Assembly: GCA_021828525.1 (NCBI GenBank) | Contig: JAJZGM010000066.1 | Location: 1-6,807 of the forward strand | Direction of reading: 5' to 3' | From: Nitrospirota bacterium | Lineage (GTDB): Bacteria > Nitrospirota > Leptospirillia > Leptospirillales > Leptospirillaceae | Length of the DNA: 6,807 nucleotides | Part shown: piece by piece, positions 1 to 5,554 of the stretch | Position numbering within the stretch: position 1 is the first letter of the stretch | Layout of the letters: every line of letters starts with the position of its first letter | Notes under the pieces: generated by a model | Databases searched by the model: none | What the model was told of the DNA's origin: nothing | The model's input: only the letters and a program-made list of their open reading frames with translations | Program-made: the position numbers and the translations under genes

Positions 1-455
1 ATGAAGGAAAGGGCCGCCGAGGCCAGACCCAGGTCGATCAGGATGGTATGGAGCGAAAGAAGAAAGCCGATGGGTGCCCTTGTGGCAAAAAGAGGAGCAT
101 GGAAGGAAATTCCGATGACCAGAAGGGTCGAAAGAAAGGCGATGGCAAAAATGAAAAGCCCCAGGATCCGGACTTTTTTCTGGTGTTCCAGGTAGAGGAA
201 GGCAAGGACTAAGGTCCATGAAAAAAAGGAGATGACCTCCCGCAGGGAGAGAAGTGCGACATGGCCCTGAAATCCGAACCTGATGAAGATTGCGAGAGAC
301 TGGAATAGGACTCCACCGACGCCCGCCGTGACTGGCGCCCAGGGAACGCGGGTGGGACGGGAAAGGACCAGTTCAGACAGATAAAGAAGAAAAGCCCCCA
401 GATAAAATCCGCTGGACATTTCAAGAAGCAAAAGTTCGAGCGGGGAGATTTTCAT
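1..455 (-). CDS. CcsA/HemX-like cytochrome c assembly membrane protein, N-terminal part (cut by window edge)
   Basis: This partial gene reads leftward from an ATG at 453-455 and stays open for 151 codons to the window edge. The product starts MKISPLELLLLEMSSGFYLG and has about five hydrophobic segments, near residues 6-28, 38-55, 68-85, 92-112 and 130-150, split by short polar loops such as EHQKKVR. The last visible segment, SLHTILIDLGLASAALSF, resembles the His-bearing helix of CcsA/ResC/HemX proteins, which help deliver haem to apocytochrome c or sit beside haem synthesis genes. The diagnostic tryptophan-rich WWD region would lie beyond the window, so the family call rests on topology and this helix. 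The start is chosen for the AAAGG six bases upstream. The frame stays open back to an ATG at 618-620, but that lies upstream of the likely transcription start. Another polytopic membrane protein family cannot be excluded. Confidence 0.6.
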   Translation of the reverse strand, partial: MKISPLELLLLEMSSGFYLGAFLLYLSELVLSRPTRVPWAPVTAGVGGVLFQSLAIFIRFGFQGHVALLSLREVISFFSWTLVLAFLYLEHQKKVRILGLFIFAIAFLSTLLVIGISFHAPLFATRAPIGFLLSLHTILIDLGLASAALSF

Positions 456-568
456 GGAAAGCCTTTCGGTGATCTCTGTGGCCGATGCCTGGTCGTCCGG
501 TGGACGGATTCTGAAGCTGAATGGGCACTGAAGAAACTGAAGAAGAGGAGCATGAAGACCGATCGTTC

Positions 569-577
569 TGATATGAT
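569..577 (+). promoter_or_regulatory. Candidate extended -10 promoter for the ATP-grasp-like gene
   Basis: The bases TGATATGAT match an extended -10 element (TG, one base, then TATGAT, five of six to TATAAT). No good -35 box lies 16-18 bases upstream, which extended -10 promoters can tolerate. Transcription would start near 584, about 66 bases before the preferred start codon at 650. This start lies inside the leader of the opposite transcript. Confidence 0.4.
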
Positions 578-618
578 GGTTGTAAAGACTCTCGACCCAG
601 TGTGCGGCGCCGCCATTC

Positions 619-648
619 ATTCTATCACAGAGTCAGGGTTCGGGCCAA
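619..648 (-). promoter_or_regulatory. Candidate sigma70 promoter for the minus-strand ccsA-like gene
   Basis: Read on the minus strand, TTGGCC (648-643) is followed after 18 bases by TAGAAT (624-619). A TG one base before the -10 box gives TGATAGAAT, an extended -10 element. Transcription would start near 612, giving a leader of about 157 bases before the ATG at 455. This start excludes the upstream in-frame ATG at 620. The call rests on consensus matching only. Confidence 0.45.
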
Positions 649-649
649 A

Positions 650-2098
650 ATGTCCGAGATCGGCTCTCCCGTGACCGAACCTCCCCATTGTCTGGAGGCT
701 ATTTTGTTCCGGAATTTTCTTTATGGCCTGAAGGCGGAAGGGCTTTTCGAACGTCCATTCAGGATTTCCCCCAAACCGGTCTTCCTTCCTGGAATAAATG
801 AAGATTTTTTGGCCTGTCTTGGTCATGCCCTTGTGTCCTTTTATCGGGCCCTTGACCTCCTGTACCGCGAACCTGCCTCAGGTCATGAATTCGTAAGGTT
901 TTATCTCGACCGGGGCAAACCGGCGGAGCTTCTTTCCCTTGGCCTTGCGAGGAGATTCCGCCAGGACCTTCCCAGGGTTCTCAGGCCGGATCTCCTCCTT
1001 ACCCCGGACGGACCTGTCCTGACAGAAATGGATTCAGTTCCCGGAGGACCCGGGCTTCTCCTTGCCCTTTCAAGACTCTATCGGGATGCGGGTCAGGGGG
1101 GAATGATCGGGGGATCGGAGGGCATCCTTGAGGGATTTGCCGCCATGATCCGCTGCCAGGAGCCGGATCCCGTCCTGGCGATCGTGGTTTCGGACGAGTC
1201 GGAGGAGTATCGGGGAGAAATGAGCCTTCTGGCCAGAAGTCTGTCCAGGGCCCATTTCCCGGCTGTCTGCATTCATCCCCGGGAGCTGCACTTCGATGAA
1301 GAAGGTCTCTTCGTCCAGACCAAAAACGGACCTTTAAGACTGAACATCCTCTATCGATTTTTCGAGCTGTTCGATCTTTCGAATATTCCCAAGGCCGAAA
1401 TGATGCTTTATTTTGCCAAGGGTGGCAAAGTCCGCATCACTCCCCCTCTCAAGCCCTGGCTCGAGGAAAAAGCCGGAATGGCGCTCTGGCATCACCCTGT
1501 CCTTCGCCCATTCTGGGTCCGAGAGATGCCGGATGAGGCGAGAGAACTCCTGGACCGTCTGATTCCCCAAACATGGATCCTTGATCCGGCCCCGGTCCCC
1601 TTTTCTGCGACTGTCACTCCTCCCGTTCCGGTCGGAGACCGTTTTCTGAGAGACTTTTCCGGCCTTTTCGGGTTGACTCAGAAGGAGCGGCGATTCATTA
1701 TTAAGCCATCCGGATTTTCTCCGCTGGCCTGGGGGAGCAGGGGGGTTGTTGTGGGACATGACCTTCCCGAGGAGTCCTGGCATGATGCCTTGCAAAAGGC
1801 CTTTGAAACTTTTGACTCCGTTCCCTTCGTGCTGCAGCCCTTCCGAACGACACGAGTCCTGTCAATGTCGGGATTCGACTTCTCGGCAAACCATTTGCTC
1901 GAGGAAGGATATCGCGTTCGGGTCTGTCCCTATTTCTTTGTGTTGGGGAATGACCAGGTCAGGACCGGTGGAGTCCTTGCAACAGCCTGTCCGAAAGATA
2001 AAAAGCTGATTCATGGAATGGTCGATGCGATTCTGTCACCTGTTTGGGCCGGAAATGACCAAGGTCAGTCCGCTCCAGGCGAGGGTGCTCAGGATTGA
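650..2098 (+). CDS. Circularly permuted ATP-grasp-like protein, substrate unknown
   Basis: The product is 482 residues with no signal peptide or membrane segment, so it is probably cytoplasmic. Several stretches resemble circularly permuted ATP-grasp proteins (the DUF404/DUF407 and glutathionylspermidine synthase-like group). These are RPDLLLTPDGPVLTEMDSVPGG (about 112-132, with Glu126 and Asp128), the YRFFELFDL block (235-243), ITPPLKPWLEEK (263-274), and IIKPSGFSPLAWGSRGVVVG (about 350-369) ending in the VPFVLQPF strand. Lys352 and the glycine-rich loop at 362-366 fit the ATP-binding lysine and phosphate loop. Such enzymes join a carboxylate to an amine through an acyl phosphate; the substrates here cannot be read. 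The ATG at 650 is preferred over the GTG at 602, which has no ribosome site and would add a basic 16-residue extension. AGGG lies 11 bases before 650, a slightly long spacing. The gene is followed after 70 bp by kamA on the same strand, suggesting a shared pathway. An inactive ATP-grasp relative is possible. Confidence 0.6.
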   Translation: MSEIGSPVTEPPHCLEAILFRNFLYGLKAEGLFERPFRISPKPVFLPGINEDFLACLGHALVSFYRALDLLYREPASGHEFVRFYLDRGKPAELLSLGLARRFRQDLPRVLRPDLLLTPDGPVLTEMDSVPGGPGLLLALSRLYRDAGQGGMIGGSEGILEGFAAMIRCQEPDPVLAIVVSDESEEYRGEMSLLARSLSRAHFPAVCIHPRELHFDEEGLFVQTKNGPLRLNILYRFFELFDLSNIPKAEMMLYFAKGGKVRITPPLKPWLEEKAGMALWHHPVLRPFWVREMPDEARELLDRLIPQTWILDPAPVPFSATVTPPVPVGDRFLRDFSGLFGLTQKERRFIIKPSGFSPLAWGSRGVVVGHDLPEESWHDALQKAFETFDSVPFVLQPFRTTRVLSMSGFDFSANHLLEEGYRVRVCPYFFVLGNDQVRTGGVLATACPKDKKLIHGMVDAILSPVWAGNDQGQSAPGEGAQD

Positions 2099-2133
2099 TA
2101 TGGGTTGATGGATGTTTTGCGGTTTCTGCTTTA

Positions 2134-2156
2134 TCCTGGACGAATGATGTCCGGGA
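2134..2156 (+). promoter_or_regulatory. Small hairpin just before the kamA ribosome binding site
   Basis: TCCTGGAC (2134-2141) and GTCCGGGA (2149-2156) can form an 8-bp stem with one G-U pair around a 7-base loop. The stem ends three bases before the GAGG at 2160-2163 used by kamA. There is no U tract after it, so it does not look like an intrinsic terminator. It could affect kamA ribosome access or RNA stability. A function is not shown. Confidence 0.3.
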
Positions 2157-2168
2157 AGTGAGGTGAAG

Positions 2169-3428
2169 ATGGAAGAATGGCAGGAGCTGCTTGTCGGTGG
2201 CCTACGCAAGAGCGAAGACCTTCCGCAGGATTGGGTGATCTCCAGAGAGGGAATCGGTCCGGAAAATGTGGAGACTCTCTATCCGCTCAGAATCAATTCC
2301 TATTATCAGTCACTCATCCAGACTCCGGATGACCCTATAGGTCTTCAGGTCATTCCTGATCCCGTGGAGTGGATGGACGGCGAGAGTCCTCTTGATCCCC
2401 TCGGAGAAGACGAGGACAGCCCGGTTCCCAGTATCGTTCACCGATATCCGGACCGTGTCCTTTTTCTTGTGACGAACCAGTGTCCGATTTATTGCCGCTA
2501 CTGTACGCGAAAGCGTCTTGTCGGGAAGCCGGAAGGCATTGTCACGCAGGAAGAAATCAGGCAGGGGATCGATTACATCAGGGAGCATCCCGAGGTCCGG
2601 GATGTGATCCTTTCCGGGGGAGATCCCCTGATGTTGAAGGATGCGTTGCTCGAGGAGATCCTTTCGGGCCTGAGAGCCATTCCGCACCTTGAGATAATCC
2701 GTATCGGGACAAGGGTTCCTTCTGCCCTTCCCCAGCGCGTGACCCCCGCCTTGTGCGAGATGTTGAAAAAATATCACCCCCTCTTCATGAACCTGCACTT
2801 CAATCACCCGCGTGAAATTACTCCCGAATCATCTCTGGCCTGCACACGTCTTGCCGACGCGGGGATTCCCCTCGGGTGCCAGACGGTCCTCATGAAAGGT
2901 GTCAACGATGAGGCGGGGGTTCTCTCGACCCTCTTTAAGCAACTCCTGCGCATTCGTGTCAAGCCTTACTATCTTTACCAGGCGGACCTCACCCGGGGAG
3001 CCAACCACTTCCGGACTCCTCTTTCCACGGGACTTTCAATCATGCGGGAGTTGCAGGGTCATATCTCCGGAATGGCGATTCCTCATTTTGTGATCGATGC
3101 TCCCGGTGGCGGCGGCAAAATCCCCGTGCTTCCGGACGATTATCTTGTCGGCAGGGAAAACGGGAACATTATTCTGAGAAACTATGAAAACCGGATCTAT
3201 ACCTATCCGGATGCCGAATCAGGTTCTTTCCCGAACGAAGGGAAGGACCTTCATAAGTCTGCAGAAGACAATCATGAAAGACATCAATCTGGGGGAGGTC
3301 CATTGGAAGAGGAATGCTCCCGATCCCTGATTCCGAATGAACATCCCGGGAAGGACGAGCGAAAAGGGTTCGCGGCCGGCATTTCCGCCTCACCTATGCC
3401 GAAACAGGCAGACCGGAGTCCTTTATGA
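2169..3428 (+). CDS. kamA: L-lysine 2,3-aminomutase (radical SAM, PLP-dependent)
   Basis: The 419-residue product should convert L-lysine to beta-lysine using S-adenosylmethionine, a [4Fe-4S] cluster and pyridoxal phosphate. The radical SAM cysteines are in CPIYCRYC (Cys105, Cys109, Cys112), followed by TRKR. Lys317 in DAPGGGGK is the PLP lysine. Asp273 (in QADLTRG) and Asp310 (the D of DAPGGGGK) match Asp293 and Asp330 of the Clostridium subterminale enzyme at a constant offset of 20. Those residues hold the lysine side-chain amine and separate this enzyme from glutamate 2,3-aminomutase. The PGGGGK motif also separates it from the shorter EpmB type. Residues 349-419 form a hydrophilic tail unlike the family C-terminus, and the known zinc-site cysteines are missing. 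The ATG at 2169 is chosen because GAGG ends five bases before it; a GTG at 2163 is in frame but poorly placed. The stop overlaps the bluB start. No beta-lysine acetyltransferase gene (ablB) is adjacent. Confidence 0.93.
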   Translation: MEEWQELLVGGLRKSEDLPQDWVISREGIGPENVETLYPLRINSYYQSLIQTPDDPIGLQVIPDPVEWMDGESPLDPLGEDEDSPVPSIVHRYPDRVLFLVTNQCPIYCRYCTRKRLVGKPEGIVTQEEIRQGIDYIREHPEVRDVILSGGDPLMLKDALLEEILSGLRAIPHLEIIRIGTRVPSALPQRVTPALCEMLKKYHPLFMNLHFNHPREITPESSLACTRLADAGIPLGCQTVLMKGVNDEAGVLSTLFKQLLRIRVKPYYLYQADLTRGANHFRTPLSTGLSIMRELQGHISGMAIPHFVIDAPGGGGKIPVLPDDYLVGRENGNIILRNYENRIYTYPDAESGSFPNEGKDLHKSAEDNHERHQSGGGPLEEECSRSLIPNEHPGKDERKGFAAGISASPMPKQADRSPL

Positions 3429-4174
3429 TGGACCCTTCATGTGGCGAGGGTCACCCTGACCTTTCCCTTCCTGAAGAGGAAAAGAGAGGTGTTTACCATG
3501 CCATCTATACGAGAAGGGATATCCGGAGGGAGTTTTTGCCGGACCCGGTCCCCAGGGATATCATCGCCCGTCTTCTGAAGGCCGCCCACCATGCCCCGTC
3601 AGTTGGTTTCATGCAGCCCTGGAATTTCATACTTGTGGAAAACACACGCGTCAGGCAAGAGCTCAAAAGGGTCGTGGACAAGGAGAGACGTGCGGCGGCG
3701 ATCGTATTCGAATCTCCCCGTTCCGAAAAATTTCTGGCACTCAAAGTAGAGGCCATTCTTGATGCCCCTGTCCTCATCGGTGTCACGATCGACCCGGCCC
3801 GGGAGGGTCCTTTTGTGTTGGGGCGGCTTTCCGACCCTGATACGGATGTGTATAGTGCCTCCTGTGCCATCATGAATCTCTGGCTTGCCGCAAGGGCGGA
3901 AGGGATTGGCATGGGATGGGTGACCATCTTCCGGAGGGAGGATGTCCAGGGAATCCTGAATCTTCCCTACCACGTGAAACCCATCGGGCTTCTTTGTCTT
4001 GGATACGTTCGGGAATTTCCCCGGAGACCCATGCTGGAGACAGAGGACTGGGCCTACAGACAGCCCCTTTCCAAACATGTCTACGTGGACGGCTGGGGGA
4101 GGCAGGAGGGGCCTTTATGGGAGACGATCAAGGAAGATCTTGACAAGAAGGATGACTGGCCTTGGGAACACTGA
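3425..4174 (+). CDS. bluB: 5,6-dimethylbenzimidazole synthase (BluB, flavin-destructase)
   Basis: The 249-residue product belongs to the nitroreductase fold. BluB breaks down reduced FMN with oxygen to make 5,6-dimethylbenzimidazole, the lower ligand of cobalamin. Family blocks are present in order: YTRRDIRREFLPDPVP (28-43), KAAHHAPSVGFMQPWNF (52-68), LKVEAILDAPV (106-116), the VLGR block (131-134), CAIMNLWLAARAEGIGMGWV (147-166), and LCLGYVREF near the C-terminus. These distinguish it from ordinary NAD(P)H nitroreductases. Asp32 is kept. Residue 167 is Thr in GWVTI, where characterised BluB has Ser167. Length is normal, with a charged tail of about 25 residues. The ATG at 3425 overlaps the kamA stop in ATGA, and CGGAG lies six bases upstream; a second ATG at 3428 is also possible. 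The arrangement implies translational coupling to kamA. No cobalamin riboswitch is seen upstream, as expected for an internal operon gene. Confidence 0.93.
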   Translation: MMDPSCGEGHPDLSLPEEEKRGVYHAIYTRRDIRREFLPDPVPRDIIARLLKAAHHAPSVGFMQPWNFILVENTRVRQELKRVVDKERRAAAIVFESPRSEKFLALKVEAILDAPVLIGVTIDPAREGPFVLGRLSDPDTDVYSASCAIMNLWLAARAEGIGMGWVTIFRREDVQGILNLPYHVKPIGLLCLGYVREFPRRPMLETEDWAYRQPLSKHVYVDGWGRQEGPLWETIKEDLDKKDDWPWEH

Positions 4175-5271
4175 GCGACTGCCAGATCCGTGGTCTGATT
4201 TCCGAGGGTTTCGTGACCTCGGCGATGGAATGGGGGGGACGTCAGATCCAGCCAGCCTCCCTCGACCTTCGCCTCGGGCCGGTTGCCTACCGCCTGCGAT
4301 CGAGTTTTCTTCCTCTCGAATCATCCGTCAATGAACTTTTGCCAGACCTGGCACTTTACTCCTTCGATATCGATTCCGCTCCCTTCCTTGAAAAGGGAGC
4401 CGTCTACCTCGTCCCCCTTGCCGAGTCCCTGTCCCTCCCCCCCTTCCTTTCCGCCAAGGCCAATCCGAAGTCATCGACCGGAAGACTCGATGTCTTTACA
4501 CGGGTTCTGACGGAAAGAGGAGACCGCTTTGATGATATTCCTCCGGGATACGCTGGAAGGTTGTATCTTGAAATCTTTTCGCGATCCTTTACCCTCAAGA
4601 TCAGTCCAGGCCTTGCCCTTTGCCAGATGCGATTCTTCGCCGACAGGAAGTTTCTTTCGGACGAGGAGATTCTTGTCCGCCATCGCCAGACCTCCCTGTA
4701 TCATGTTCCGGAAGTCACATCCTCTGAAAGCTTTCGGGACAGGATCGTTGATGGGGGGCTGTATCTTGGGGTCCGCCTCCTGGGGGAACCGATCGTCGGT
4801 TACCGGGCCCGCCCCGACGCCGGGATTCTCAGCCTGCTCCCTGGAGATTCCCAGCGGGCCACGGAGTTCTGGGAACCGATTCGTGAGGTCTCCCGGGGCG
4901 AGATGATTTTGGAGCCGGAGAAGTTCTACCTCTTTGCGTCTCGTGCCAAGATCCGGGTGCCTCTGGATCTGGCCGCCGAGATGCTCCCCTTCGATGCGGC
5001 AGCGGGAGAGCTCAGGACCCACTATGCCGGTTTTTTTGATCCTGGATTCGGACTTTCCGGAGATGGGGCCCGTGGTGTTCTTGAGGTCAGGCCCCATGAC
5101 GTTCCTTTTCGGATTGTGGATGGACAGCCGGTCTTCAAGCTCCGCTATGAACGGATGGAGCGAGAGCCGGACCTTCCCTATGGTCAGGGAATCGGGTCAA
5201 ATTACACAAACCAGGGACTCAATCTGAGCCGATATTTCATAAACGACTTTTCAGTGGTCGAGGCTCCCTGA
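4162..5271 (+). CDS. dcd: dCTP deaminase, long two-domain form
   Basis: The 369-residue product should deaminate dCTP to dUTP, feeding thymidylate synthesis in the cytoplasm. It is about twice the length of the E. coli Dcd and matches the long 2'-deoxycytidine 5'-triphosphate deaminase best known from Alphaproteobacteria. The N-terminal half has IQPASLDLRLG (29-39), ANPKSSTGRLDVFTR (100-114, with Ser104-Ser105 and Arg108 at the triphosphate-binding loop) and GRLYLEIFSRSF (132-143), where Glu137 fits the catalytic glutamate. The C-terminal half holds EFWEPI, EKFYLFASR, the AAGELRTHYAGFFDPGFG block and the VRPHDVPF block, a second dUTPase-like domain without the full catalytic set. The start is TTG at 4162, supported by AAGGA at 4148-4152 with nine bases of spacing and by homology beginning right after it. 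The gene overlaps the end of bluB by 13 bp in another frame, so it is probably co-translated with it. Confidence 0.92.
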   Translation: MGTLSDCQIRGLISEGFVTSAMEWGGRQIQPASLDLRLGPVAYRLRSSFLPLESSVNELLPDLALYSFDIDSAPFLEKGAVYLVPLAESLSLPPFLSAKANPKSSTGRLDVFTRVLTERGDRFDDIPPGYAGRLYLEIFSRSFTLKISPGLALCQMRFFADRKFLSDEEILVRHRQTSLYHVPEVTSSESFRDRIVDGGLYLGVRLLGEPIVGYRARPDAGILSLLPGDSQRATEFWEPIREVSRGEMILEPEKFYLFASRAKIRVPLDLAAEMLPFDAAAGELRTHYAGFFDPGFGLSGDGARGVLEVRPHDVPFRIVDGQPVFKLRYERMEREPDLPYGQGIGSNYTNQGLNLSRYFINDFSVVEAP

Positions 5272-5279
5272 AAAGAGGA

Positions 5280-5308
5280 TTGATTTTCCGATGGAAAAAA
5301 AATAAGAT
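5280..5308 (+). promoter_or_regulatory. Candidate sigma70 promoter for tRNA-Asn
   Basis: TTGATT (5280-5285) and TAAGAT (5303-5308) are separated by 17 bases, in an A/T-rich stretch unlike the surrounding coding DNA. Transcription would begin near 5315, about 30 bases before the mature tRNA 5' end, leaving a short leader for RNase P. Each box matches four of six consensus bases. Confidence 0.5.
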
Positions 5309-5345
5309 TAAAAAATTATGCAATAGCGGATTACTCCCTTCCTAT

Positions 5346-5421
5346 TCCCCGGTAGCTCAGTTGGCAGAGCGGGTGACTGTTAATCACCATGTCGCAGGTT
5401 CGAGCCCTGCCCGGGGAGCCA
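5346..5421 (+). tRNA. tRNA-Asn (anticodon GUU), CCA encoded
   Basis: All parts of a cloverleaf are present with perfect pairing. The acceptor arms are TCCCCGG (5346-5352) and CCGGGGA (5411-5417). The D stem is GCTC/GAGC with an 8-base loop. The anticodon stem is GGTGA/TCACC with loop CTGTTAA, placing anticodon GTT at 5379-5381. The T stem is GCAGG/CCTGC with loop TTCGAGC. The discriminator base is G5418 and the CCA end is genome-encoded at 5419-5421. GTT reads AAC/AAU, so it is an asparagine tRNA. It sits alone between dcd and the transporter gene. No repeat of its 3' end is seen in the window, so there is no sign of an integrated element. Confidence 0.97.
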
Positions 5422-5450
5422 TTTTTTCCGCGATTTTCTTTTCCTTTTTC
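5422..5450 (+). terminator. T-rich tRNA trailer, possible termination region
   Basis: Directly after the CCA end, six T residues (5422-5427) are followed by a pyrimidine-rich run to about 5450. The GC-rich acceptor and T stems of the tRNA could act as the hairpin for termination at the first T run. No separate hairpin is visible, so this is a weak call. Confidence 0.3.
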
Positions 5451-5509
5451 TTCAGGATGCTGCTTCAAGCCTGAAACCTTCTGCTGACGAGACCGGTTCT
5501 AAACTCCTG

Positions 5510-5534
5510 TTTTTCCCGGACTGATCGGGTAAAA
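5510..5534 (+). promoter_or_regulatory. Imperfect palindrome upstream of the transporter gene
   Basis: TTTT-T-CCCGG (5510-5519) faces TCGGG-T-AAAA (5525-5534) around the 5-base centre ACTGA. This gives five GC-rich pairs (one G-U), a T-T mismatch and four A-T pairs. It ends ten bases before the AGGGAG ribosome site of the transporter. It is not followed by T residues on either strand, so it is not a terminator. It could be a repressor operator or an RNA hairpin in the leader. Confidence 0.3.
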
Positions 5535-5554
5535 GATGCTGTCAGGGAGTGCCT

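Noticed and set aside
1..195. Open plus-strand frame at the left edge
   Set aside because: It is antisense to the better-supported membrane protein frame, and its product is a basic, Met/Arg/Lys-rich composition typical of a reversed hydrophobic gene.
456..620. 55-residue N-terminal extension of the ccsA-like protein from an ATG at 620
   Set aside because: The start would lie upstream of the predicted transcription start, the extension is not membrane-like, and the ATG at 455 has a ribosome site at good spacing.
1334..1795. 153-codon minus-strand frame inside the ATP-grasp-like gene
   Set aside because: It lies wholly opposite a gene with clear family motifs and has no recognisable domain.
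3213..3425. Frameshift hiding the normal KamA C-terminus
   Set aside because: None of the three plus frames encodes the Cys-rich family end; two contain stops and no similar residues.
3599..4078. 159-codon minus-strand frame inside bluB
   Set aside because: It is opposite conserved BluB blocks and shows no motif of its own.
5346..5421. tRNA-Asn as an integration site for a mobile element
   Set aside because: No integrase gene and no direct repeat of the tRNA 3' end is visible in the window.
5280..5474. 64-codon plus-strand frame across the tRNA
   Set aside because: It reads through the tRNA-Asn cloverleaf; the tRNA explains the sequence.
5448..5474. TTCAGG / CCTGAA inverted repeat after the tRNA
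   Set aside because: It has six base pairs with a 13-base loop and no T tract after it on either strand, so chance is likely.
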